A stretch of DNA of 18,792 bases from JBQTHP01 sp052389755. Its GTDB lineage: Bacteria > Pseudomonadota > Gammaproteobacteria > Steroidobacterales > Steroidobacteraceae. Both the position numbers and the translations under genes were made by a program. The DNA is taken from positions 1-18,792 of the forward strand of contig JBQTHP010000169.1 of assembly GCA_052389755.1 (NCBI GenBank). The letters run 5' to 3'. A model generated the notes under the pieces. The model worked only from the letters and a program-made list of their open reading frames with translations. It ran no database searches and had not been told where the DNA came from. Shown here one piece after another: positions 1 to 7,115 of this stretch; position 1 is the stretch's first letter, and each line of letters starts with the position of its first letter.

Positions 1-181
1 ACATGTCAATTATTTAGTGACTACATGTGAGCGCGCAAAAAGGTCTACAGAAACGCACGAAACACTGGAAAATCCGCCGCCTGCTGACTACGAACCAATC
101 AAATGCGCACGGGAACTTCGGGCTAGACATCATGGCCTCAACCGATACTGGGGCTTTGACAAGCCTCGCAATCGCGTAGGG
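1..181. other. No gene seen; left-edge intergenic stretch
   Basis: I see no convincing gene here. The stretch lies downstream of the minus-strand prfA-RDD-SpoIIM group. It is visibly more AT-rich than the genes to its right and carries two copies of the palindrome ACATGT (1-6 and 23-28), which could be chance or part of an operator for a gene to the left. A short hairpin, GGCTT-TGAC-AAGCC, lies around 153-166, but no T-run follows on the minus strand, so I do not call it a terminator. Confidence 0.4.
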
Positions 182-1180
182 TTAGCCGCCGGCCTTCTTC
201 CCGAAGAGCCAGCCGCGGAGCAGGGCGATCATGAAGAGCCAGTATCCAACGCCGACGGCAACGCGCGTGGAAAACGGGATATCCGCATCGGCGGAGATAT
301 ACCCCTCGATCAAGCCGCAGCCGATCAGGAGCAGTACGCACGCGAACACGAGTTTTCCCGACTGCATCGCCGCGGCGCGAAACGCCTCGCCGCGTGAGGC
401 AAAGCCGGGGCGGATCAGCGCTTCGCCCACCGCGGCGCCGGCCGCACCGGAGAGGCACAGCACCGACACCTCGACGAGGCCGTGCGCGACGATGAACTCG
501 AACAGCCTGCCGGCGAGATCGTGGCGCGCGGTAAACGCGAACACTGCGCCGAGCATGAGGCCGTTGAGCGCGATGATGTAGAACGTCCCGAGCCCGAAGA
601 GAAACCCGGCGCACCACGCGAAAAGGCTCACGACGACGTTATTCGTGAGCACCTGGAGCGACAGCACCGACGAGGGCACGACGTTGAGCAGACCTTCCGT
701 CCAGAGGCCGCCGCGCTCGACGGTGGCGATGAGCTGGGGCGATGCGAAGAGTCCGATGAGCTCCGGATAGGTGTGCACGAGCCACGCGCCGGCGGATATC
801 GACAGCGCGAACAGAAGAACGACCCACGCGATCGGCACACGGAGCCGGGCGACGACCTCTGGCACATCGTCGCGCAGCAAAGTCCACAGAGCATGGAAGG
901 GGCGCACCACCGGGCGATGCAACGTCGCGTGGGCCTGCGCGTACGCGGTTTCGAGAAACTCCCGTGCGCGGCTCTCCGGAGCGAGCCGACGAGCGGTCGC
1001 GAGGTCCCGCGCGAGCAGCCGATAGTCCTCGACCGCGGCTGCTGCGTCGTGTACGTCCGGAGCGCGCGCGTCCGCGAGACGCCGCGCGCGCTCGAGGGCG
1101 CTGCGCCAGAGCTCGGTGCGCTTCATGAGGAGCGCGCGCAGCGCGTCCGCAGGCTGCCGATCTGCGCCGCGGCCCGCCAT
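182..1180 (-). CDS. SpoIIM-like (DUF95) integral membrane protein
   Basis: A 332-residue protein with a soluble, Arg/Ala-rich N-terminal third (to about residue 110) followed by about five or six hydrophobic segments, including VPIAWVVLLFALSISAGAW, SLFAWCAGFLFGLGTFYIIA and VAVGVGYWLFMIALLRGW. The central stretch VVVSLFAWCAGFLFGLGTF and the later EFIVAHGLVEVSVLCLSGAAG match the stage II sporulation protein M/DUF95 family as I know it. In non-sporulating proteobacteria this family is usually encoded beside an RDD protein and often beside MoxR/DUF58 genes. Here only the RDD gene is present. The ATG shares one base with the RDD stop (TGATG), implying translational coupling. The molecular function is not established; an envelope role is inference. 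Confidence 0.8.
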   Translation of the reverse strand: MAGRGADRQPADALRALLMKRTELWRSALERARRLADARAPDVHDAAAAVEDYRLLARDLATARRLAPESRAREFLETAYAQAHATLHRPVVRPFHALWTLLRDDVPEVVARLRVPIAWVVLLFALSISAGAWLVHTYPELIGLFASPQLIATVERGGLWTEGLLNVVPSSVLSLQVLTNNVVVSLFAWCAGFLFGLGTFYIIALNGLMLGAVFAFTARHDLAGRLFEFIVAHGLVEVSVLCLSGAAGAAVGEALIRPGFASRGEAFRAAAMQSGKLVFACVLLLIGCGLIEGYISADADIPFSTRVAVGVGYWLFMIALLRGWLFGKKAGG

Positions 1181-1923
1181 CAGGCGCGTTCCCCGCGCGC
1201 CATGCGCTCGAGCGTGGCACGAAGCGTCGCATCGTTCGTCGACGCATCGGCCGCCGAGCCACCGCGCGCGACCAGCTCGCGCGCGATCCGTCCGCGCGCG
1301 TCGGGCGCAAGCTCGTCCCAGCGCTGCAGCAGATCGCTCATCACTTCGAGCTCGCCGGGGCCGAGCGGCCGTGCGAACGCAGCGTCGCTCAGGTGCGCAA
1401 GGAACGCTGCATCCGGGCGTTCGTAGACGAGAAGCGTGCCGGCGGCGAGATCACCGACGCGCACGCGGTTGCGCGTGAGCATCGTCGCGAGGAGACCGAC
1501 GCCGTAGAAGAGCGGAAAGCTGTCGATGAGCCGGAAGACGTTGCGCGCGACGAGCGCACCCGCGGTGGGCGCGCTGCCGTCGTGGGCGACGAGCCGCACA
1601 CCTGCGATGCGCTTGCCCGGCGTGCGGCCTCGCATCGCGATCTCGAGCAGGAAATGGTAGAGAAAATAAAGCGCTGCCGCCGGCGCGACGACGAATCCGA
1701 ACCACGCGCCGTCCGGATCGAGCGGCGGAGTAATCGACAGCTGCCGGTTGTAGATGAGCGCGGCGATCACGTACCACGCGCAGAAGAGCACGACCCTGAT
1801 GTGCCAGTCGACGATGAACGCAAAGGCGCGCACCCCAGGTCCCGCGAGGGGCAGGTGAAGCTCGACGCCGGTCGCGCTGTCGAGCGCGACGGCATGTCGG
1901 GTCGCGTCAGCGAGAATCCCCAA
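1180..1923 (-). CDS. RDD family membrane protein
   Basis: A 247-residue protein with RDD-family hallmarks: an N-terminal ELHLPLAGPGVRAFAFIVDW with the conserved Arg and Asp entering the first transmembrane helix, a second hydrophobic pair around residues 60-95, then GRTPGKRIAGVRLVAHDG followed by LVARNVFRLID, the family signature. The C-terminal ~80 residues are soluble. The best start is a TTG at 1923-1921, inside the last codons of prfA (17-bp overlap). It gives the usual short leader before the first helix, and no in-frame ATG or GTG lies early enough to replace it. The gene is therefore probably co-expressed with prfA. RDD proteins have been linked to transport, but the substrate cannot be inferred here. 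Confidence 0.85.
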   Translation of the reverse strand: MGILADATRHAVALDSATGVELHLPLAGPGVRAFAFIVDWHIRVVLFCAWYVIAALIYNRQLSITPPLDPDGAWFGFVVAPAAALYFLYHFLLEIAMRGRTPGKRIAGVRLVAHDGSAPTAGALVARNVFRLIDSFPLFYGVGLLATMLTRNRVRVGDLAAGTLLVYERPDAAFLAHLSDAAFARPLGPGELEVMSDLLQRWDELAPDARGRIARELVARGGSAADASTNDATLRATLERMARGERA

Positions 1924-2998
1924 TTTCGGCCTCGAGCTGCTCGGCCTGATATTCCTGCTGCAACGCCTGGATGAGCTCGTCCAGGCGCCCGTCCATGATC
2001 TCCGGCAGCCGGTAGAGCGAGAGATCGATGCGGTGGTCGGTCACGGGGACCTGCGGAAAGTTGTAGGTGAGGATGCGCTCGGAGCGATCGCCGCTTCCCA
2101 CCTGAAGCTTGCGGGAGCGGGCCTGCGCGCTCTGCTGCTTGTCCTGCTCGGCCGCGAGCAGGCGCGCCTTCAGCAGCGCCATCGCGCGCGAGCGGTTCTT
2201 GTGCTGCGAGCGCTCGTCCTGGCACTCGACGACGATGCCGGACGGCAGGTGAGTGATGCGAACCGCCGAGTCGGTCTTGTTGACGTGTTGCCCGCCGGCG
2301 CCGGATGCGCGGTAAGTGTCGATGCGCAGCTCCGCCGGATTGAGCTCCACCGACTCGATCTCCTCGAGCTCCGGCAGGATCGCGACCGTGCAGGCCGAGG
2401 TGTGGATGCGTCCCTGCGCCTCGGTGTGCGGAACGCGCTGCACCCGATGCGTGCCGGATTCGAACTTGAAGCGCGAGAAGGCACCGCGCCCGGCGATCCG
2501 GCCGATGATCTCGCGGTAGCCCCCTTTCTCGCCCGGGCTTTCGCTCATGACTTCCACACTGTATCCGGCGCCTTCCGCATGGCGCGCGTACATCCGGAAG
2601 AGGTCGCCGGCGAAGATTGCCGCTTCGTCCCCGCCCGTGCCTGCCCGCACTTCGAGGAAGGTGTTGCGGTCGTCGCGCGGATCCTTCGGAACGAGGAGCT
2701 TGCGCAGCTCCGCCTCCTCGGCGGCGAGCCGCTGCTCCACGCGGGAGACTTCCTCCTGGCCGAGCGCGCGCATCGAAGCGTCCGCGTCGGCGCGCATTTC
2801 GGCGGCCACGGCGAGATCGCGCTCGAGACCGCGAAACCCGCGGTACCGCTCGGCGAGCGGCTGCAGGCGCGCATATTCCACGGACAGGTCCCGAAATTGC
2901 TGCGACCCGCCCGCCAGCCGGGGATCCGCGAGCAGACGGCCGACCTCTTCGAAACGGTCGTCCACCTTCTCGAGACGCTGTCGAATCCCATCCTTCAT
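1907..2998 (-). CDS. prfA: Peptide chain release factor 1 (RF1)
   Basis: RF1 recognises UAA and UAG stop codons in the ribosomal A site and triggers peptidyl-tRNA hydrolysis. The universal catalytic GGQ lies in SGAGGQHVNKTDSAVRITHL near residue 235, followed by the conserved VECQDERSQHKNRSRA. The codon-recognition PxT motif of RF1 appears as PHT in HRVQRVPHTEAQGRIHTSA, near residue 193; RF2 would have SPF, so this is RF1. Length (about 363 residues) is normal. A GTG at 3001 directly precedes the ATG at 2998; I prefer the ATG, but neither has a strong Shine-Dalgarno. The start lies only 38 bp from the divergent TPR gene. hemA, which usually precedes prfA in gammaproteobacteria, and prmC, which usually follows it, are both missing from this locus. 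Confidence 0.96.
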   Translation of the reverse strand: MKDGIRQRLEKVDDRFEEVGRLLADPRLAGGSQQFRDLSVEYARLQPLAERYRGFRGLERDLAVAAEMRADADASMRALGQEEVSRVEQRLAAEEAELRKLLVPKDPRDDRNTFLEVRAGTGGDEAAIFAGDLFRMYARHAEGAGYSVEVMSESPGEKGGYREIIGRIAGRGAFSRFKFESGTHRVQRVPHTEAQGRIHTSACTVAILPELEEIESVELNPAELRIDTYRASGAGGQHVNKTDSAVRITHLPSGIVVECQDERSQHKNRSRAMALLKARLLAAEQDKQQSAQARSRKLQVGSGDRSERILTYNFPQVPVTDHRIDLSLYRLPEIMDGRLDELIQALQQEYQAEQLEAEIGDSR

Positions 2999-3020
2999 CA
3001 CGGCCGAGTCTGCCCCATCA

Positions 3021-3028
3021 GCTATAGT
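3021..3028. promoter_or_regulatory. Possible shared -10 element for divergent prfA and TPR operon
   Basis: The divergent start codons of prfA and the TPR gene are only about 38 bp apart. The gap contains GCTATAGT, whose CTATAG core is palindromic and reads as a -10-like hexamer both ways: TATAGT rightward (3023-3028) and TATAGC leftward (3026-3021). No good -35 is seen at 17 bp on either side. A rightward transcript would have a leader of only a few bases. This is a suggestion from base composition and spacing, not a firm promoter call. Confidence 0.25.
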
Positions 3029-3036
3029 CAGAGCAG

Positions 3037-4722
3037 ATGATAAAGAACCGGAACGTGGTCGCGCTCGGTGTCCTCGTTGCGTTCACCGCGGGCTGCGCTG
3101 CGCCGAGGGCGGAACCAGAACCGGAACCCGAGCCTCCCAAGGGTGCCCCCGCCGCGCTCACCGTCGTCGCCGAGATCGCTCTCGAGCGCGGCGACTGCCG
3201 GACGGCCACCGAGACGTACCTGGACGCCGCCGCCCGCGGCGATGCAACGGTGGCCAAGCGCGCGACCGAGGTCGCGCTCGAGTGCAATCATCTGCCGGGT
3301 GCGTGGAAGGCGGCGCAGCGCTGGCGAACCCTCGCGCCCGCCGATCGGGACGCGGTCACCATCTACTCGGTCATCGCTTTCAAGCTGCATCGAGTCGGCG
3401 AGGCGCGTGGCGCGCTCGCCTGGCTGGTCGGGGACGCCGCGAGTGCGGCCTCCGAGGGCGCGGTCATCGAACTGATCGCCCTGCTCGCGAAGGAGACCGA
3501 TTCGCCCAGCGCACTGTTCGTGATCGCCCCATTGCTCGAGGGTCGCGCCTTGTCGGCGAACGTCCTCGCAGTGCTCGGGGAGCTCGCGCTCGACGCCTGG
3601 TCGTTCGATCGTGCCGAGCGGTACGCGCGCCGCGCGGTCGAGGTCGATCCAGGCAACGTGCCTGCGCGCCGCGTCCTCGGACGCGTGCACGCTGCGCGCG
3701 GGGACTCACAGGCCGCGATCACGATCGCTCGCGAGCTCGCGCAGAGCGATCCGGAACGGTCGCGTTTCGAGCTCGTCGAAACGCTCGCGGCCCTCGATCG
3801 GCTCGAGGAGTCGCGTCTGGAGCTCGAGCGGCTCCGGACGGCCGAGGTGCCGGACGGGGAGATCGACCGGCGGCTCGCCGTGCTCGCATACGAGGGCGGC
3901 GATCTCGCCGAAGCGCAGCGCCGCTTCGTCGAGCTCGTCGCGAGCGGCGAAGGGCGCGAAGCCTCGCTCTTCTATCTGGCCGACATCGCCGCGCGCGACG
4001 GGGATGCGGAGACCGCGATCGCCGGCTATCGGCGTCTCGCGGATTCTTCGCTCGCGCTGGCCGCGCGCGCCCGTGCCGCGGACCTGCTCATGGCCCGCAA
4101 CGAGCGCCCTGCAGCTCTTGCGCTGTTCGATGACTACGCGAGCGACCATCCCGATCGCGCGTTCGACACGATGCTCGCCAAGGCGCGCCTTCTTGCGGAT
4201 CACGGCGAAAGCGGTACCGCCATCGAGCTGTTGGACGCTGCCCTCGAGCGATTTCCCGAGCACCCGTCGCTGCAGTACGAGCGGGCGGTCATGCTCGAGC
4301 GCGCAGGCCGCGTGCGGGACGCCGTCGGGGGATTCGAGCGCATGCTGCGCGAGCGGCCCGACGATCCGACGATGCTCAATGCCCTCGGCTACACGCTCGC
4401 CGACAACAAGCTCGAGCTGGCCCGCGCCGAAGGGCTCATTCGGCGCGCGCTCGGCTTCTCACCGGATAGCCCGGCGACGCTCGACAGCCTGGGCTGGGTG
4501 CGGTTTCGGCGCGGCGATACGCGCGGAGCGCTGCCCGTGCTCGAGCGGGCGTGGCAGATCGGCCGCGATGCGGAGATCGCCGCGCACTTTGGCGAAGCGC
4601 AGTGGGTCGCGGGACGCCAGCAGGACGCGCGCCGCACCTGGGCGTCCGCACTCGCGCGACATCCTGACTCTGCGGCGCTCAAGGCGACCATTGGGCGTTT
4701 CGTGCCGCCGGAGAAGCCGTGA
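3037..4722 (+). CDS. TPR-repeat outer-membrane-type lipoprotein
   Basis: A 561-residue protein with a lipoprotein signal peptide: MIKNRN, a hydrophobic core, and the lipobox FTAGC with Cys20 as the predicted lipidated residue, followed by a Pro/Glu-rich linker. The rest is alpha-helical tetratricopeptide repeats, clearest at about residues 195-235 (AERYARRAVEVDPGN) and 375-555, with LNALGYTLADN, PATLDSLGWVRFRRGD and ALPVLERAW as typical consensus stretches. A TPR protein directly upstream of lolB is known from Pseudomonas (the PA4667 position), and this gene occupies that place. Its exact role is not established; an envelope or lipoprotein-related scaffold is inferred from the lipobox and the lolB neighbour. 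Its stop overlaps the lolB GTG by 4 bp (GTGA), so the two are probably translationally coupled. Confidence 0.88.
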   Translation: MIKNRNVVALGVLVAFTAGCAAPRAEPEPEPEPPKGAPAALTVVAEIALERGDCRTATETYLDAAARGDATVAKRATEVALECNHLPGAWKAAQRWRTLAPADRDAVTIYSVIAFKLHRVGEARGALAWLVGDAASAASEGAVIELIALLAKETDSPSALFVIAPLLEGRALSANVLAVLGELALDAWSFDRAERYARRAVEVDPGNVPARRVLGRVHAARGDSQAAITIARELAQSDPERSRFELVETLAALDRLEESRLELERLRTAEVPDGEIDRRLAVLAYEGGDLAEAQRRFVELVASGEGREASLFYLADIAARDGDAETAIAGYRRLADSSLALAARARAADLLMARNERPAALALFDDYASDHPDRAFDTMLAKARLLADHGESGTAIELLDAALERFPEHPSLQYERAVMLERAGRVRDAVGGFERMLRERPDDPTMLNALGYTLADNKLELARAEGLIRRALGFSPDSPATLDSLGWVRFRRGDTRGALPVLERAWQIGRDAEIAAHFGEAQWVAGRQQDARRTWASALARHPDSAALKATIGRFVPPEKP

Positions 4723-5321
4723 CGCGAGGCGCGCTGCGCGCCAGTGCCTTCCTGCTCACCGCCGTAGCGCTTGCCGGCTGTCCATCGATGCCGCAGCGGG
4801 CACCGGTCGAGCCGCAAACCTGGGACGCGCGCCGCGCCGAGCTGCAGGCGCGCGAGACGTTCGCTCTCGCCGGACGCGTCGCGGTGGCCTCCGGCTCGGA
4901 AGGCTTCAACGCGCGTTTGCGCTGGCAACAGAGCGGTGCAACGAGCGACGTCGCCCTGGATGGGCCGCTCGGCACCGGAGGCGTGCGCATTACGAGCGAC
5001 GGATCGCGTCTCGCCGTGGAGACCTCGCGCGGCGAGGCGTTGGATGCGGACGCGGCTCGCGCCGAGATCGCCCGGCGCATCGGTTTCGAGCCGCCGCTCG
5101 CGAGCCTGCGCTACTGGGTGCTCGGCGTGCCCGATCCCGCAAGCCCGGCCACGGAAGTGCTCGACGAGGAAGCGCGCCTCGCAAGCCTCGAGCAGGGCGG
5201 CTGGCGCATCGACTACACCGATTACGCCGCGGTCGATGGCCGCTGGTTGCCGAAGCGGCTCACGCTTAATCATGATGGCGTGCGCGTCCGGCTTCTGGTG
5301 GAGAACTGGCGAACGTCATGA
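4719..5321 (+). CDS. lolB: Outer membrane lipoprotein insertion protein LolB
   Basis: LolB is the outer-membrane acceptor that takes lipoproteins from periplasmic LolA and inserts them into the inner leaflet. The 200-residue product has the expected length and a lipoprotein signal peptide ending in the lipobox ALAGC (Cys21). LolB-like features follow: FALAGRVAVASGSEGFNARL, RWQQSGATSDVALDGPLG, the PLASLRYWVLGVPDP segment and the C-terminal GWRIDYTDYAAVDGRWLPK. The start is a GTG that overlaps the TPR stop (GTGA), and its own stop overlaps the ispE ATG (ATGA), so the three genes form a tightly coupled operon. The lolB-ispE pairing is standard in gammaproteobacteria and supports the call. Confidence 0.92.
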   Translation: MTRGALRASAFLLTAVALAGCPSMPQRAPVEPQTWDARRAELQARETFALAGRVAVASGSEGFNARLRWQQSGATSDVALDGPLGTGGVRITSDGSRLAVETSRGEALDADAARAEIARRIGFEPPLASLRYWVLGVPDPASPATEVLDEEARLASLEQGGWRIDYTDYAAVDGRWLPKRLTLNHDGVRVRLLVENWRTS

Positions 5322-6181
5322 CCCGCGGTGAGAGCGTCTGGCCGGCTCCCGCCAAGCTGAACCTGTTCCTGCACGTGGTCGGTCGTCGGCCGGACGGATA
5401 CCACGACCTCCAGACGATCTTTCAGCTCGTGGATCTGTGCGATCGCATCGCGATCAGTTTGCGGGAGGACTCGCGCATCGAGCGGCCGGAAGGAGCCAAC
5501 GGCGTCGAGCCCGAAGCCGACCTCGCGGTACGCGCGGCCCGGGCGCTGCAGGCGGAAACCGGTACGCGGCAGGGCGCGACGCTGCGCGTCCACAAACGCA
5601 TTCCGCTCGGCGGCGGCCTCGGCGGCGGCAGCTCGGATGCCGCGACCGTGCTGCTCGCGCTCAATCACCTCTGGAGCACGGGCCTGCCGATCGACGAGCT
5701 CGCGCGCCTCGGTCTCGAGCTCGGGGCGGACGTGCCGGTGTTCGTGCGCGGTGCGTCGGCCTGGGGCGAAGGGCGCGGCGAGCGCCTGACACCCGTGGAG
5801 CTGCCCGAGCGCTGGTTCGTGATCGTCGATCCCGGCGTTCGCGTGAGCACGCGGGAGATCTTCGCGGCGGACGAATTGACCCGAAATTCCCCCGTGATCA
5901 CAATGCGCGCCTTTCTGGAATCGGGCGGACGGAACGACTGCGAGCCCGTGGTGCGTGCACGCGTCGCCGAGGTGGCCGACGCGCTCGACTGGCTGACACG
6001 CTTCACGCCTGCGCGGCTCACCGGCACCGGCGCGTGCATTTTCGCGGCATGCGAGCGCGCGATCGACGCCGAGCGCCTCGCCGCGCGGGTGCCGGACCGC
6101 TGGCGCGCGCTCGTCGCTCGAGGGTTGTCGGCTTCGCCCACCCACGCTCGATTGCGCGCCGCGGGCGCCCCGTCCGGTTAG
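5318..6181 (+). CDS. ispE: 4-diphosphocytidyl-2-C-methyl-D-erythritol kinase
   Basis: IspE phosphorylates the 2-hydroxyl of 4-diphosphocytidyl-2-C-methylerythritol with ATP, in the cytosolic MEP pathway to isoprenoid precursors. The 287-residue protein is a GHMP kinase. It has PAPAKLNLFLHVVGRRPDGY at residues 9-28 with the active-site Lys13, the ATP-binding glycine loop PLGGGLGGGSSDAA near residues 95-109, GADVPVF near residue 140 carrying the catalytic Asp, and a C-terminal glycine-rich LTGTGACIFA where many homologues read SGSGA. Length is normal. The ATG overlaps the lolB stop in ATGA. tRNA-Gln begins 25 bp after its stop, so the tRNA may be read through from this operon. Confidence 0.96.
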   Translation: MTRGESVWPAPAKLNLFLHVVGRRPDGYHDLQTIFQLVDLCDRIAISLREDSRIERPEGANGVEPEADLAVRAARALQAETGTRQGATLRVHKRIPLGGGLGGGSSDAATVLLALNHLWSTGLPIDELARLGLELGADVPVFVRGASAWGEGRGERLTPVELPERWFVIVDPGVRVSTREIFAADELTRNSPVITMRAFLESGGRNDCEPVVRARVAEVADALDWLTRFTPARLTGTGACIFAACERAIDAERLAARVPDRWRALVARGLSASPTHARLRAAGAPSG

Positions 6182-6206
6182 AGTGGGGCAGAAGCTTTTC
6201 CACCGC

Positions 6207-6281
6207 TGGGGTGTAGCCAAGTGGTACGGCAGCGGGTTTTGATCCCGCCATGCGAAGGTTCGAATCCTTCCACCCCAGCCA
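6207..6281 (+). tRNA. tRNA-Gln (anticodon TTG), CCA encoded
   Basis: A complete cloverleaf can be drawn. The acceptor stem is TGGGGTG (6207-6213) with CACCCCA (6271-6277), discriminator G6278 and an encoded CCA (6279-6281). The anticodon stem is GCGGG/CCCGC (6232-6236/6244-6248) around the loop TTTTGAT, placing TTG at 6239-6241. The T arm contains GGTTCGAATCC. This tRNA between ispE and prs is conserved gammaproteobacterial synteny. A 6-bp hairpin, GAGTGG/CCACTC (6291-6307), follows at once, without a T-run. Confidence 0.97.
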
Positions 6282-6298
6282 CTTACGCGTGAGTGGAT

Positions 6299-6346
6299 TT
6301 GCCACTCTGCACCTTCTAATGTACGCTGCACCTTGTAAGGTACAGC
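6299..6346 (+). promoter_or_regulatory. Promoter with tandem operator repeats for the HigBA-like module
   Basis: A -35-like TTGCCA (6299-6304) is followed after 17 bp by a weak -10, TACGCT (6322-6327). Overlapping it are two head-to-tail 19-bp repeats (6308-6326 and 6327-6345, 15 of 19 identical), each starting TGCACCTT. The second contains the exact dyad ACCTT-GT-AAGGT; the first is a one-mismatch version. It ends one base before the ATG at 6347. This layout fits operators bound by the XRE antitoxin for autorepression; that role is inferred. Confidence 0.5.
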
Positions 6347-6695
6347 ATGGAGGAAAGGCGAAAGACCCCCTCTCGCGTTCTACCGAACGGCAGCCGGTGG
6401 CGAACCGGTCAGGGAATGGCTCAGGAGTCTCGACAGGAAAGACCGCCACGCGATCGGCCTCGACCTCATGCGTGCCCAGTGGCGCTGGCCAATCGGAATG
6501 CCGTTGTGCCGACCGATGGGAGGCGGGCTATGGGAAGTACGGACAGATTTGCCGAGCGCCCGTATCGCGAGAGTACTGTTCTGTATGTACAAGACTCAGA
6601 TCGTGGCGCTGCACGGATTCATCAAGAAGACGCGGGCGACTCCGACCGAGGATTTGAAGCTGGCAAGGAAGCGCAAGAGAGAGGTTGAACAATGA
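6347..6695 (+). pseudogene. HigB-like (phage Gp49/RelE superfamily) toxin, frameshifted
   Basis: The intact 3' part (from 6372 on, frame of 6468) encodes LAFYRTAAGGEPVREW, DRHAIGLDLMRAQWRWPIGM, GGGLWEVRTDLPSARIARVL and LHGFIKKTRATP, the recognisable body of the PF05973/COG4679 HigB-like mRNA interferases. No start codon precedes it in that frame before an in-frame stop at 6336. The ATG at 6347, one base after the operator and preceded by a TAAGG, is in another frame and reads MEERRKTP. The two join seamlessly if one C is removed from the run of five at 6366-6370. So one base appears to have been inserted: a real inactivating frameshift, slip-prone phase variation, or a sequencing error. An internal ATG at 6468 would give only a 75-residue C-terminal product. 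The end overlaps the antitoxin ATG (ATGA). Confidence 0.75.
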
Positions 6696-6970
6696 GCAAG
6701 AAGCATGTTGGTTCGAGACTCGACGATTTCCTGAAGGAAGAAGGGATTTATGAGGAAGCGCAGGCGAAGGCAATTAAGGAAGTCGTCGCCTGGCAACTCG
6801 CCGAAGCGATGAAGAAGAAAAAGATCTCGAAGGCGCGCATGGCATCGCTGCTGAAAACCAGCCGCACGCAGGTGGATCGGCTGCTCGACCCCAGAAACGA
6901 CATCACCCTGTCTAGCCTGCAGCGCGCCGCAGCGATTGTAGGGCGGCGGGTAAGTATTGATTTGATCTGA
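6692..6970 (+). CDS. XRE-family antitoxin, HigA-like (COG5606 type)
   Basis: A 92-residue helix-turn-helix protein. The N-terminal half is charged and helical (RLDDFLKEEGIYEEAQAKAI). The HTH spans about residues 48-85: KISKARMASLLKTSRTQVDR, then LLDPRNDITLSSLQRAAAIV. This matches the small XRE proteins encoded just downstream of Gp49-like toxins, where the antitoxin neutralises the toxin and represses the operon. It is intact while the toxin frame is broken, a combination that would be tolerated. The ATG overlaps the toxin stop (ATGA), the usual coupling in such pairs. AAG/AAA-rich codons distinguish it from the GC-rich housekeeping genes on both sides, consistent with acquisition. Confidence 0.85.
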   Translation: MSKKHVGSRLDDFLKEEGIYEEAQAKAIKEVVAWQLAEAMKKKKISKARMASLLKTSRTQVDRLLDPRNDITLSSLQRAAAIVGRRVSIDLI

Positions 6971-7049
6971 AGTGGCCATCGCGCGCGCGAAGCAGTGCCG
7001 TTACGGCTCAGGCACTTGGACGAACTGCACTCGCCGCGGGCAGCTCGGG

Positions 7050-7078
7050 TTGCGTCCCGGATGAGCCTTCAGTAGACT
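7050..7078 (+). promoter_or_regulatory. Candidate sigma-70 promoter for prs
   Basis: TTGCGT (7050-7055) and TAGACT (7073-7078) are separated by exactly 17 bp and lie about 38 bp upstream of the prs start. Each hexamer matches consensus only partly. After the toxin-antitoxin insertion prs would need its own promoter, which makes this position sensible. Otherwise the 145-bp gap between the antitoxin and prs shows nothing distinctive. Confidence 0.35.
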
Positions 7079-7115
7079 GCGCCGCCTTTTCAATCAAGCA
7101 GTTAGCTCGACTCCG

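Noticed and set aside
2033..3040. Long plus-strand open frame opposite prfA
   Set aside because: prfA on the minus strand is unmistakable (GGQ, PHT motifs). The antisense translation shows no recognisable domain and reflects high-GC frame bias.
6207..7115. A tRNA-Gln-targeted integrative element with attL/attR
   Set aside because: No second copy of the tRNA 3' end is visible after the antitoxin, and there is no integrase. Only the toxin-antitoxin pair is inserted.
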